Assembly: GCA_021793295.1 (NCBI GenBank)
Contig: JAJYTA010000028.1
Coordinates: 1-34,981 of the forward strand
Direction of reading: 5' to 3'
Source: Actinomycetes bacterium
GTDB lineage: Bacteria > Actinomycetota > Actinomycetes > Jiangellales > Jiangellaceae
DNA: 34,981 nucleotides
In this document: positions 23,323 through 31,192 of the stretch, piece after piece
Numbering within the stretch: the first letter of the stretch is position 1
Layout: every line of letters starts with the position of its first letter
Position numbers and translations under genes: made by a program
Notes under the pieces: generated by a model
Databases searched by the model: none
Told to the model about the DNA's origin: nothing
The model's input: only the letters and a program-made list of their open reading frames with translations

Positions 23323-24248
23323 CGCGGTGCCTCCAATCGGATCCGCGGGTCGAGCTTGGCGTTCACGATGTCCGCGGTCAGGTTGAGCACGATCACGCAC
23401 AAGGCGATGAGCACGGTGGCGGCCTGCACGACGGCGAAGTCTCGGTTTCCGACCGCGCTCACCAGCAGTGATCCGAGCCCAGGCCAGGCGAAGACCGTCT
23501 CGATCACCACCGCGCCGCCGAGCAGGTTGCCCAACTGCAATCCCACGACCGTGACCACCGGAATCAGGGAGTTCTTCAGTACATGCCCGCTGAGGACCGA
23601 TCGCTCCGTCAGCCCCTTGGACCGCGCGGTCTGGACATAGGCCTCACCCATCGCCTCGGCGATGCCGCTGCGGGATATCCGAGCCACCAGCGCGGTGAAG
23701 GGAATGGACAGCGTGACCGCCGGCAGCACCAGATGTGCTGGGCTTCCACCGCCCGCGCTCGGCAGCATCCGGAACTGCAGCGCGAAGACCAGGATGAACA
23801 TGATGCCGACCCAGAACGGCGGCACAGCCTGCAGACCCAGGGTGAACGTGGACACCGCCCGGTCCAGCAGGCTGCCGGGCCGCTGGCCGGCCAGCACGCC
23901 GAGCAGCAGCCCGGCGATGAGCGCGATGACGGTGGCGGTCAGGGTCAGCGTCACGGTGGCCGGGAAGCGCTCGAGCACCGCTTGCATCGCCGGGCGCCCG
24001 TACCGGTAGGACTCGCCGAAGTCGAGCGCTGCGACGTCACCGAGGTACGAAAAGTACTGGACGAGCAGCGGGCGGTCGAGGCCGAGGCTGTGCCGCAACG
24101 CCTCGACCTGTTCGACGGTCGCGTCGGGGCCGAGCGCGACGGTGGCCTGGTCGCCCGGGGCGAACCGGATCACCACGAACACGGCGGTGACGACGCCCCA
24201 GATCGTGAGCAACCCGATCGCCAGGCGCTTGACGAGGTAGTAGGTCAC
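23319..24248 (-). CDS. ABC transporter permease (DppB-like)
   Basis: A 309-aa membrane protein starting at GTG 24248, which overlaps the lacI stop by four bases (GTGA). The N-terminus (YLVKRLAIGLLTIWGVVTAVF) is the family's first helix and is followed by the RFAPGDQATVALGPDAT extracytoplasmic part and LDFGESYRYGRP. Later come five further helices and the EAA loop (YVQTARSKGLTERSVLSGHV). It is the first transporter gene, directly coupled to its regulator. Confidence 0.93.
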   Translation of the reverse strand: MTYYLVKRLAIGLLTIWGVVTAVFVVIRFAPGDQATVALGPDATVEQVEALRHSLGLDRPLLVQYFSYLGDVAALDFGESYRYGRPAMQAVLERFPATVTLTLTATVIALIAGLLLGVLAGQRPGSLLDRAVSTFTLGLQAVPPFWVGIMFILVFALQFRMLPSAGGGSPAHLVLPAVTLSIPFTALVARISRSGIAEAMGEAYVQTARSKGLTERSVLSGHVLKNSLIPVVTVVGLQLGNLLGGAVVIETVFAWPGLGSLLVSAVGNRDFAVVQAATVLIALCVIVLNLTADIVNAKLDPRIRLEAPR

Positions 24249-25315
24249 CGCGACGTCCCCTTCCGCGGTGGTGCGGCCACGGTGTCGCCCTCGACCGGCG
24301 TGCAGCCGACGAACATCTGGCGCGGCCGTCCGTCGTCGGTTTCGAGCAGTTCCAACAGCAGCCGGACAGCTTCGCGACCCATCTGCGCACGTGGGAGGGT
24401 GTAGCGGGTCCAGTTCCGCTCGGTCGCCTCGCTCAATGGCGGATCGCCCAACAGGACGGCGGAACAGTCTTCCGGGATGCGCACGCCGGCAGCAGCGGCG
24501 GCTTGCTCGACAGCGACCACGGCGGTGTCGTCTTCACTCGGCTCGATCAGCACCGCGGTGACGCCGGCCGCGAGCCACTCGTCGAACAGCGCGGGGGTGA
24601 TCGCGGCCGCGTCGTCGATCGGGTGGACGACGACGTCGTCGTCGTGGATTCCGGCGTCGCGGGTGCCCTGCCGGAGACCCATTTCACGGTCCCGGGTCGG
24701 TTCCTGGTCGCCGGTGAGCTTCAGGTAGGCCAACCGTCGATGCCCGCGCTCGGCCAGAGCGCTGACGGTGTCGCGGGTCGCGCCGACGTAGTCCACGGCG
24801 ACGTAGGACAGCTCGTGCCCGGGGACCTCACGGCGCCCGATGAACACGAACGGGAAGTCCTCGTCGACGAGTTCGGCCAGGTCGTCGCGGTGCAGGTGGC
24901 GCCCCAGGAGGACACAGCCGTCCGCGACTTTCAGCCGGTTCACCCCGCCGGCGTAGATGCGGCGCAGGTCGCCCTCCGTGGCCGAACTGAACAACAGCAG
25001 GTCGTAGCCGTGCTGGGCGGTCGCCTCCTCGACACCGAGCAGGAACGGGAAGTAGAAGTCGCGCTGGTCGACCGGGAAGACCGGCTCGAAGGTGTACAGG
25101 CCGAGCAGCCGGTTGCGCCCGCCCTTGAGGCTGCGCGCAGCTGCGTTGACCGTGTAACCGAGCTCGGCAGCGGCTTCCAGCACAGCCCGTCGCGTATCCG
25201 CGGCGACCTGGTCACTGGCCGGACCGCCGCTCACGACCAACGACACCGTCGCCTGGGACACGCCGAGGTGACGAGCGATGTCCTTCTGGGTGGCTCGCCG
25301 CCGTTGTGCCGCCAT
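24245..25315 (-). CDS. LacI-family repressor leading the sulfatase/transporter operon
   Basis: A 356-aa regulator starting at ATG 25315 with GAAAGG upstream. The N-terminal HTH (ATQKDIARHLGVSQATVSLVVSG) is followed by a hinge helix (VNAAARSLKGGR) and a periplasmic-binding-like effector domain (LLGLYTFEPVFPVDQRDF onward). As first gene of the operon it should regulate itself and the eleven genes behind it. Two palindromes with central CG lie just upstream. The effector is presumably a sugar released from the imported substrate; it cannot be read from the sequence. Confidence 0.93.
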   Translation of the reverse strand: MAAQRRRATQKDIARHLGVSQATVSLVVSGGPASDQVAADTRRAVLEAAAELGYTVNAAARSLKGGRNRLLGLYTFEPVFPVDQRDFYFPFLLGVEEATAQHGYDLLLFSSATEGDLRRIYAGGVNRLKVADGCVLLGRHLHRDDLAELVDEDFPFVFIGRREVPGHELSYVAVDYVGATRDTVSALAERGHRRLAYLKLTGDQEPTRDREMGLRQGTRDAGIHDDDVVVHPIDDAAAITPALFDEWLAAGVTAVLIEPSEDDTAVVAVEQAAAAAGVRIPEDCSAVLLGDPPLSEATERNWTRYTLPRAQMGREAVRLLLELLETDDGRPRQMFVGCTPVEGDTVAAPPRKGTSR

Positions 25316-25325
25316 GTCGACCTTT

Positions 25326-25339
25326 CTAATACGTATAAG
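25326..25339. promoter_or_regulatory. Imperfect 14-bp palindrome in the lacI leader
   Basis: CTAATACGTATAAG is a dyad with a CG centre and one mismatched pair out of seven. It lies 11 bases before the lacI start and its centre is 18 bases from that of the stronger palindrome at 25345-25356. It could be a second LacI-family operator in the 5' leader. Confidence 0.35.
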
Positions 25340-25344
25340 TGATG

Positions 25345-25356
25345 TTGGTCGACCAA
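25345..25356. promoter_or_regulatory. Likely LacI operator overlapping the -10 region
   Basis: TTGGTCGACCAA is a perfect 12-bp palindrome with the central CG usual for LacI-family sites. It lies at the predicted transcription start and touches the -10 hexamer of the promoter, where a bound repressor would block polymerase. Autoregulation by the LacI protein encoded 30 bases downstream is the simplest reading. Confidence 0.6.
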
Positions 25357-25384
25357 ACTACGCACGAGCGACGGAGTCCGTCAA
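25355..25384 (-). promoter_or_regulatory. Sigma-70-type promoter of the lacI-led operon
   Basis: On the minus strand TTGACG (25384-25379) and TAGTTT (25360-25355) are separated by 18 bases. Both hexamers fit housekeeping actinobacterial promoters. Start would be near 25348, giving a leader of about 33 bases. This is the only convincing promoter seen for the whole 15-kb gene run. Confidence 0.6.
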
Positions 25385-25484
25385 GCGCGCCGCGACATCC
25401 GTCGTCCGGGACTTCGACCGCGCCCTTGCTCGAATATCGGTGCAGGCCGAAACGTGATTTCGCCCGTCGCGCCGTGCTGACCGC

Positions 25485-25507
25485 CGAGTCACATGGCCAA
25501 TGACTCG
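25485..25507 (-). terminator. Possible hairpin after the GH84 gene
   Basis: CGAGTCA and TGACTCG form a 7-bp stem with a 9-base loop, located 14-36 bases past the GH84 stop. No T-rich run follows, so it would be a weak or factor-assisted terminator. It separates the GH84 gene from the lacI promoter. Confidence 0.35.
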
Positions 25508-25520
25508 AGCCCCAACGGGC

Positions 25521-28500
25521 CTATGACCGGCCGCCCAGGTACCGCCACGCCACGTCTTCGGCCGTGAGCGCGCGATCGTAGACAGCGGGCTCGTCCAATT
25601 GTCCGGCAAGCCGGTTCTGGGCGTCATCGCCGCGGGCACCCAACTTGAGACTGCCGCTGCCGTCGCCTGGCGAGATCGGCGCATCGACAGTGCCGTCGGC
25701 GAGACCGTCGACGTACAGGGTGAGCGTCGAACCATCGTAGACCGCGGCGACGTGGTGCCACTCACCCGGGGAGACGATCGCCGACCCGGTGACATTGACG
25801 GCACCGGAATCGCCCAGCACCCAGGCCTGCAGAGTATTGGCCGAAGTCAAACGGAGTGCATAACCGTTGAAAGCCGGGCGGTCGTATTTCTCGATCAGGC
25901 CCTGATCTCGGCCGGGCCCGTCATGCCGGACCCATGTTTCCAGAGTGAAAGCACCCTCGGGGCTGATGACGCCGGAGTCCTGGATCTCCACATAGCCCCC
26001 ACCGAAACGTGCAGAGCTGTCGGTGTCTCCGGCGATCGCTCCCGGCTCCCCCAGCTCCACCTGACCTTCGTAGGTTCCGTCCTGGGCGCGGCCCGACGCA
26101 TCGGCCGCGACATCGCCGTCCAGTTCACCCAGGCGCCAGTAGCCCAGCGGCTCATCGCCGAGGACGAGATCGCGGTACGGCTTGCCCGACGGGCGAGCCA
26201 CCGTCAGCGACGTGGCGGCCGTCGCCCGGCGCCCGTCCGTGGTCGTCGCGACGAAGCGGACGGGATACGTCCCCGGCTCGGCATCCGGAGGCACACTGAC
26301 GTCGGTCTCGAAGGCCTGCCGCACCGTCCGGCCGTCGCTATCCAGATCGAACGACTGAGACGCCGGTTCCGCGCTCCAACTGTCCGGGACCTCGACGTCG
26401 ACCGAACCGGTGAGCCGGTCGTCGCCGACACCTTCGAGCGTCACGCCGACGGACGTCGTCGTCCCCGGAGCCATGAGGGCCGGCGGCTGGTCGACGCTCA
26501 GCTGGCCGGTCATCGCATCGGCAAAGCGAGGGATCACCTCGTACACGACGGGTGCGGACGTGTCGTCCGCACCGGGCCAGGCGATGCGGATCGCGGTCGC
26601 GGTCACATCGCCGCCGTCGACCTCCGTGTAGCCACCGGCCAGCTCACCGATGGTGCTCCAGGTTCCGTCCTCGGCGCGGACCTGCACGGCGCCCGCAGCC
26701 GGTGCCTCCGGGTCCTGCAGTACGGCCACCTCGCGCAGCGGGCGCGGGCGGGACAAGGCGATCGTCAGCGATTCGTCACCCTCGGCTGCACGTTCGGCCC
26801 GGTAGGCGGTCGTGACGTCCTGATCGGCCACGTCGGCGACAGCCGACCCCGGCACCGGGGGCGGCCCGCCGGTCACCTCGTCGATGCCGGTGACCCAGCG
26901 TGCCCCGAGCCAACTGTCGCTTTCGCCGGCGGCGAGGGCGAGGAAGGGGTCGACCACCCCTGGCGCGATCATCTGCGGGATCGCACCGGCACCTGCCCTC
27001 GCCTTCTCCAGGTCGAGTCGCGCCCGCCAGGCTGCTGGCGCGTCGTTCGCCTGGTGGGCCAACAGAGTGTCGATCGCGGCCTGGCCGCCCTGTCCGTAGA
27101 GCTCGAGCTTGTCGAGATGACCCTCGGCCTGCTCGAGGAAGCGGGCGTTGTCCAGCTCGGCGCGCAGCTCGGCGGGGGCGCTCTGGATCGCGGAGAGCTC
27201 GGCCCGCAGCGCAGCAGCGCTGGCACCGATGTGCTCTCCCCCGTCGTAGGCCTGGGTGAACGCGTCGATCAACGGCTTGAGGACCGGAGATTCGCCGCCG
27301 GGGTCGATGGTCGACGAGCGAGAGTTCTCGGCGAAGGTGCGCAGCGCCTCGAAGGCGGCGCCGCCGAACTCCCGCAGGCTGGCTTCCCACGACCGCTCCG
27401 CGTCGTAGGCCTCCGGGTTCCACGTGAAGTCGGCGATGGTGAACAGCGGAATGAGCGAGGCCTCTTGCTGATTCATCTCGTTGGCCGTGTAGCCGAGCGA
27501 GTGATCCTCGAGTCCCGCTTCGCGCCCGACCAGGGGGCCGAGCAGCAGCCGGTTCGGCGTGTAGTCGTTGACCGGGTAGTTGTCCCAGATGACGAGCTCA
27601 TGCCTCGGGAACGCCTGCTGCGTCTCCAGGAGGTCCGCCACGTCGATGTGCGACCAGTAGTAGTCCGGCCCGGCCCAGTAGATGGCGATCGAGGGATCCA
27701 GCAGTTCGTCGAAGCGGGACCGGTACGGGGATGCGGCGTTTCCCGCGTACTCCATCGGCACGGTGATGAGCGGCTCGGCAGCTGGGTGCTTGTCGATGAA
27801 GTTGGCTTGGACGTAGTTGGTGGCGTGGGCTTGCGCGGCGGCGACGGGATCGGGATCGTCGCCGAACTCCTGCTCGTCCTGCTCACACTGAAAGAGCCCG
27901 GGGATGTCGTCCCAGGCGATCGTGTAGGTTCGCACGCCGACGTCCCAGAGCTGTTCGAATCGCGCGACCAGGGCGTCCAGATCGGCCGGGTCCGAGTGGC
28001 ACATCCCGTTCTGCGGCGCCAGCGGCGCAGACGGCGAAACGCGGTAGATGAACTCCACGTGCTGCCGCTCGCCGGCCGCCACCACCTCGGCCAGCGCGGC
28101 GAGTTCGTCGCCCTCGTACACCGCGTCCCAGCGCGTACCCGTGCGCACGTCGTCCGCCGGGCCGTAGAAGAACGCGTTCATCTTGTGCCGCGCGAGAAAC
28201 TCGATCTGGCTGAGTCGATCCGCGTGCGACCAGACCGGGCCGTAGAACGATTCCATCCCGCCACGCAGACCGAACCCCGGCCAGTCGCGCACGTGCACGC
28301 CGGGCACCACGGCCCGCCCCGGCTGATCCAGGACGAGTTGACGCAGCGTCTGCACGGCGTAGTACGTTCCGGCGCGGTCGACCCCGGCCAGCACGAGGTG
28401 GGCGCGATCGTCGCCGTCGCGCCCCGCCGCCAGCACGTACCCTTCCTCCGTCAGCCCTTCTGGCCCATCGACGCCCAGAGCTTCCAGAGCCGGCGCAGCC

Positions 28501-28865
28501 GCATGGTTCTCCTCCGGACCGCCGAGCCACACCGTCACCGGCGCGTCGGGCATCTCACCCGGCGGTGTGCGACGGATCATCCGGACGTCGTGCGAGCGCA
28601 GGACCGACTGAACCTCGCGGAGCGCGTCAGGATCGACGTCGTCGCCGGCCACCAACGCCACCACGGGCGTCAACCGGATGGACTCCGAGAATGGTTGCAC
28701 GGACCGCGGCGTCGGCCAGATCTCGGGCAGATCCGGGCCGCCGGCCGCTGCCGGGCCGCTCGGCGCAGCCACCGACGACAAGGCAGTCACCAGCAGCGCA
28801 ACCAGCGCGACGGCGACCGCCTTGGTGCCGCGGGCGGAGACGCGGGACGGCGTAGGAGGCAGCAT
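25521..28865 (-). CDS. Secreted GH84 beta-N-acetylglucosaminidase with LamG domain
   Basis: A 1114-aa secreted enzyme. The start is ATG 28865 (GGAG six bases upstream), and a signal peptide (AVAVALVALLVTALSSVAA) ends near residue 40. Residues about 45-190 are the GH20b-like N-domain. Residues about 195-490 are the GH84 catalytic barrel, with GGMESFYGPVWSHADRL and the catalytic pair Asp319-Asp320 in AWDDIPG. A helical region follows, then a discoidin-like domain (about 690-800), a NEW3-type domain (LSVDQPPALMAPGTTTSVGV) and a C-terminal LamG domain (about 910-1105). GH84 enzymes remove terminal N-acetylglucosamine by substrate-assisted catalysis. It probably trims amino-sugar-containing glycans outside the cell for import by the neighbouring system. 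Confidence 0.92.
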   Translation of the reverse strand: MLPPTPSRVSARGTKAVAVALVALLVTALSSVAAPSGPAAAGGPDLPEIWPTPRSVQPFSESIRLTPVVALVAGDDVDPDALREVQSVLRSHDVRMIRRTPPGEMPDAPVTVWLGGPEENHAAAPALEALGVDGPEGLTEEGYVLAAGRDGDDRAHLVLAGVDRAGTYYAVQTLRQLVLDQPGRAVVPGVHVRDWPGFGLRGGMESFYGPVWSHADRLSQIEFLARHKMNAFFYGPADDVRTGTRWDAVYEGDELAALAEVVAAGERQHVEFIYRVSPSAPLAPQNGMCHSDPADLDALVARFEQLWDVGVRTYTIAWDDIPGLFQCEQDEQEFGDDPDPVAAAQAHATNYVQANFIDKHPAAEPLITVPMEYAGNAASPYRSRFDELLDPSIAIYWAGPDYYWSHIDVADLLETQQAFPRHELVIWDNYPVNDYTPNRLLLGPLVGREAGLEDHSLGYTANEMNQQEASLIPLFTIADFTWNPEAYDAERSWEASLREFGGAAFEALRTFAENSRSSTIDPGGESPVLKPLIDAFTQAYDGGEHIGASAAALRAELSAIQSAPAELRAELDNARFLEQAEGHLDKLELYGQGGQAAIDTLLAHQANDAPAAWRARLDLEKARAGAGAIPQMIAPGVVDPFLALAAGESDSWLGARWVTGIDEVTGGPPPVPGSAVADVADQDVTTAYRAERAAEGDESLTIALSRPRPLREVAVLQDPEAPAAGAVQVRAEDGTWSTIGELAGGYTEVDGGDVTATAIRIAWPGADDTSAPVVYEVIPRFADAMTGQLSVDQPPALMAPGTTTSVGVTLEGVGDDRLTGSVDVEVPDSWSAEPASQSFDLDSDGRTVRQAFETDVSVPPDAEPGTYPVRFVATTTDGRRATAATSLTVARPSGKPYRDLVLGDEPLGYWRLGELDGDVAADASGRAQDGTYEGQVELGEPGAIAGDTDSSARFGGGYVEIQDSGVISPEGAFTLETWVRHDGPGRDQGLIEKYDRPAFNGYALRLTSANTLQAWVLGDSGAVNVTGSAIVSPGEWHHVAAVYDGSTLTLYVDGLADGTVDAPISPGDGSGSLKLGARGDDAQNRLAGQLDEPAVYDRALTAEDVAWRYLGGRS

Positions 28866-28899
28866 CGGGGCTCCTGACAGGTAGGCCTGCGGCAACCAA

Positions 28900-28919
28900 A
28901 TACCGGACTAGTCCGGTAT
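28900..28919. promoter_or_regulatory. 20-bp perfect palindrome at the GH84 transcription start
   Basis: ATACCGGACTAGTCCGGTAT is an exact 20-bp dyad. It sits just past the -10 box of the GH84 promoter, the position for repression. It does not resemble the LacI palindrome of the adjoining operon, so another regulator, perhaps of GntR or TetR type encoded elsewhere, is implied. Confidence 0.6.
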
Positions 28920-28925
28920 GTCGCG

Positions 28926-28955
28926 ACCGTACTGAGATCGGGAGGAACCAGTCAA
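28926..28955 (-). promoter_or_regulatory. Sigma-70-type promoter of the GH84 gene
   Basis: TTGACT (28955-28950) and TACGGT (28931-28926) on the minus strand are 18 bases apart. The predicted start, about 28919, coincides with the edge of the 20-bp palindrome, leaving a leader of about 54 bases. Confidence 0.55.
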
Positions 28956-28980
28956 GATCTCGAAGTGGCCTGCAGCGGTC

Positions 28981-29001
28981 ACCCGGCTCACTGAACCGGG
29001 T
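28981..29001 (-). terminator. Possible hairpin after the alpha/beta hydrolase gene
   Basis: ACCCGG and CCGGGT form a G+C-rich 6-bp stem with a 9-base loop, 32-52 bases past the hydrolase stop. No T run is seen. It could end the hydrolase transcript before the GH84 promoter. Confidence 0.3.
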
Positions 29002-29019
29002 CGGGGTCGCTCCGGCAGT

Positions 29020-29034
29020 GGACTAGCCCGGTTT
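29020..29034. promoter_or_regulatory. Degenerate second copy of the GH84 operator half
   Basis: GGACTAGCCCGGTTT matches the right part of the 20-bp palindrome (GGACTAGTCCGGTAT) at 13 of 15 positions. It lies 115 bp upstream of the main site, at the hydrolase stop codon. A weak auxiliary operator or chance similarity are both possible. Confidence 0.3.
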
Positions 29035-29890
29035 ACCCCGCCGCCGTGGACACCGCCGCCTCATCGGCCAGGCCGGCGAGAAAGTCTCGGACAGCAGCAT
29101 TGAACTCGCCGGGCCGCTCCATGTTCGGATAGTGCGCAGTGTGGGAGATCGTGACCGCCCGGCCGTCCTGGACGCTCGCGGCCAGCTCATGGGAAAAGCG
29201 CTGGTGGTCGTCCGCATCCAGGGCGCCGATGACAGCCAGCACGGGAACGTCGATGTTGCCGAGCCGGGCCGTTGCGTCGGCGACGGGCGTCGGCCGGACC
29301 GGCGCAGCGGGCACGCTCGAGCCCGGTTCGACCCGGACGTGTGCCGCAAGCGTGTCGCGCACCATACGGTCCACGCGAGCCAGCACCCTCGAGTCGACAT
29401 CATCGCCACCGCGGTGCGGCCCGGACACGAACGCCAGGAATGCGGCGATCCACCCCTCGGCGTCGCCGGCCTCCTGGGCCTGCTGCATGGCTCGGAAGAC
29501 CTCCTGCACCCACGGGTCGCGGAAGTCCGGATCACTCACACTGGCTCCGCTGACCACCAGCGCGGACGTCCGCTCGGGATACTCCAGGGCAACTTCGGTC
29601 GCCGTCGCGCCGCCCATCGACACCCCGGCCAGTACGGCTCGATCCACACCGGCGTGGTCCAGCACGGCTACCACGTCGTCGCAGGACCGGAAGGCCGTCG
29701 TGGGCGTCGACGACGCGCCGTGCCCGCGGGCATCCAGAGCCAGGACCCGGCGGGCCGGGAACGCCGTCAGCTGATCGTCCCACATGCGGTGATCGACGCC
29801 GCCGCCGTGCAGCAGCACGAGGGGCTCACCGTCGCCGTGATCGACGTAGGCCACATGTCCGCCCGGAAGAGGTGCTCGCTTCAGACTCAT
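29033..29890 (-). CDS. Alpha/beta hydrolase fold protein
   Basis: A 285-aa soluble enzyme. The oxyanion region is LLHGGGVDHRMWDDQ (25-40), the nucleophile is Ser91 in GVSMGG, the acid is probably in VIGALDADDHQ, and the catalytic His is in ISHTAHYPNMERPGEF. This is the ester or lactone hydrolase/haloperoxidase-like branch; the substrate is unknown. It is transcribed divergently from a marR gene. One of the two operators between them ends on its start codon, so it is almost certainly a target of that regulator. Confidence 0.88.
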   Translation of the reverse strand: MSLKRAPLPGGHVAYVDHGDGEPLVLLHGGGVDHRMWDDQLTAFPARRVLALDARGHGASSTPTTAFRSCDDVVAVLDHAGVDRAVLAGVSMGGATATEVALEYPERTSALVVSGASVSDPDFRDPWVQEVFRAMQQAQEAGDAEGWIAAFLAFVSGPHRGGDDVDSRVLARVDRMVRDTLAAHVRVEPGSSVPAAPVRPTPVADATARLGNIDVPVLAVIGALDADDHQRFSHELAASVQDGRAVTISHTAHYPNMERPGEFNAAVRDFLAGLADEAAVSTAAG

Positions 29891-29907
29891 GACACCTAAG
29901 GTGCCAT
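29889..29907. promoter_or_regulatory. MarR operator 1, at the hydrolase start
   Basis: ATGACACC-TAA-GGTGCCAT is an 8+3+8 inverted repeat with a single mismatch. It overlaps the first bases of the hydrolase start codon, so bound repressor would block this promoter or the 5' end of its message. It has the same consensus as operator 2. Confidence 0.65.
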
Positions 29908-29920
29908 AGTTGCGGCCTCG

Positions 29921-29939
29921 ATGACACCTCGGGTGTCAT
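29921..29939. promoter_or_regulatory. MarR operator 2, at the marR promoter
   Basis: ATGACACC-TCG-GGTGTCAT is a perfect 8+3+8 inverted repeat whose centre lies 32 bp from that of operator 1, about three helical turns. It runs into a CATAAT hexamer (29937-29942) placed seven bases before the marR ATG, so it should control marR itself. Confidence 0.7.
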
Positions 29940-29942
29940 AAT
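29937..29942 (+). promoter_or_regulatory. -10 element implying a leaderless marR transcript
   Basis: CATAAT ends seven bases before the marR ATG at 29949. That distance would place the transcription start on or next to the A of ATG, as in leaderless actinobacterial messages, and no ribosome-binding site is visible. No convincing -35 box was found. Confidence 0.4.
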
Positions 29943-29948
29943 GCTTCG

Positions 29949-30479
29949 ATGAGCGCGCAGCGACCCCTGCCCCCTGACGAGCTCGGCCTCCGACTGGCCG
30001 AGGTCTACCGCGTCGTCGGCCCGCTGTACCGGCGCGCCCTGCGTCGCGTCGAGCGCGACCAGCCGGCGATGGGGATGTCCGTCGGCGTACGCGCCGTCCT
30101 CGACGAACTGCGCCGGACCGGGGCGTTGACCGTGCCCGGACTGGCGCGCCGACTCGATCTGAGCCGCCAGTTCGTCCAGCGGATGGTCAACGACGCACAC
30201 ACGGCGACGTGGGTCGAACTACGGGCCAACCCCGCGCACCGCCGATCGTCCCTGGTCACCATCACGCCGGCCGGCGAAGCGGCCATCGATCGAGTGGCCC
30301 GCCGCGAACACGAGCTGATGAGCCAGGTCGGCGGCGGGCTGACCCGCGGCGAGATCGACGCGACGCTGCGTGTGCTCGGCGAGATGCTCGCCGCTCTCGA
30401 CGCCGTGGACGACACCGTTTCGGGCGACGGGCCGACGGGTAATTCGTCACATCACGACCGACACGGGGGTGAGTCATGA
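29949..30479 (+). CDS. MarR-family transcriptional regulator
   Basis: A 176-aa winged-helix regulator. N-terminal dimerisation helices are followed by the HTH in LTVPGLARRLDLSRQFVQRMVNDA (residues about 59-82) and the wing at NPAHRRSSLVTITPAGEAAI, then C-terminal helices. The last ~25 residues are polar and probably disordered. MarR proteins repress until a small ligand binds. Two matching inverted repeats in the intergenic region point to control of itself, the divergent hydrolase and the methyltransferase, whose start overlaps its stop (30476-30479). Confidence 0.92.
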   Translation: MSAQRPLPPDELGLRLAEVYRVVGPLYRRALRRVERDQPAMGMSVGVRAVLDELRRTGALTVPGLARRLDLSRQFVQRMVNDAHTATWVELRANPAHRRSSLVTITPAGEAAIDRVARREHELMSQVGGGLTRGEIDATLRVLGEMLAALDAVDDTVSGDGPTGNSSHHDRHGGES

Positions 30480-31192
30480 CGACGTCCTCGGCCGCCGACG
30501 AGGGCATAGCCGGCCGCGAGCCGCTCAGGCCGAGCACGATGCGCTTCGGCCGGCTGCTCATCGATTTCGACGCCCGGGTACTACAGCCTCGGCCGTGGAC
30601 GACGAACCAATCGCGCTGGGCAGCCAAGTTGCTGCGCTCGGTCCCCGACGGCCCGGTGCTGGAGCTGTGCGCGGGCGCCGGCCAGATCGGCCTGCTCGGG
30701 CTGGCCGACCAGGACCGCGAGCTGGTGCTCGTCGACGTCGACGAGACCGCCTGCGCCTACGCGCGTTTCAACGCCACCCGCGCCGGGCTCGCGGACCGAG
30801 TCAGTGTCCGCTGCGCCGCGGTGACCGAGGCGCTCGAGCCGCACGAGCGTTTCGCCCTCGTCATCGCCGACCCGCCGTGGGTGCCCAGCGCGGACGTCCA
30901 GCGCTACCCCGGTGACCCCGTCCACGCCATCGACGGCGGCGCCGACGGTCTGGGCATGGCGTGGGTCTGCCTCGACGTCATCGCCGACCATCTGCTGGCC
31001 GGAGGCTGTGCGCTGGTGCAACTGGGCAGCGCCGACCAGGCGGCAGCGCTGGGACACCGCCTCGACCAGATGCCGGCGTCCGGACTGACGGTGACCGACG
31101 TGCGCCGCTTCGATCCGCATGGCGCGCTGGTCCTCGTCCAACGACGCGACCAGCGCGAAACCAGTCCTACGGTCTCGCCCGCTCCGGAATGA
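30476..31192 (+). CDS. Class I SAM methyltransferase, HemK/MTQ2-PrmC type
   Basis: A 238-aa protein. Motif I is VLELCAGAGQIGLLG at 61-75, the acidic residue of motif II is in LVLVDVDETAC, and motif IV is ADPPW at 131-135. The (N/D)PP(Y/W) motif marks enzymes that methylate amide or exocyclic amino nitrogens, such as glutamines of release factors, but the N-terminal PrmC domain is absent, so the target is open. It is coupled to marR by a four-base overlap. Its last 26 bases overlap the end of the CDGSH gene on the opposite strand. Confidence 0.85.
   Translation: MTTSSAADEGIAGREPLRPSTMRFGRLLIDFDARVLQPRPWTTNQSRWAAKLLRSVPDGPVLELCAGAGQIGLLGLADQDRELVLVDVDETACAYARFNATRAGLADRVSVRCAAVTEALEPHERFALVIADPPWVPSADVQRYPGDPVHAIDGGADGLGMAWVCLDVIADHLLAGGCALVQLGSADQAAALGHRLDQMPASGLTVTDVRRFDPHGALVLVQRRDQRETSPTVSPAPE

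Noticed and set aside
25599-28877. A 1092-codon open frame on the plus strand, antisense to the GH84 gene
   Set aside because: It lies almost wholly within the GH84 gene, is rich in Arg, Gly, Val and His without any recognisable domain, and is the usual by-product of high-GC third positions. The GH84 reading has a signal peptide and catalytic motifs.
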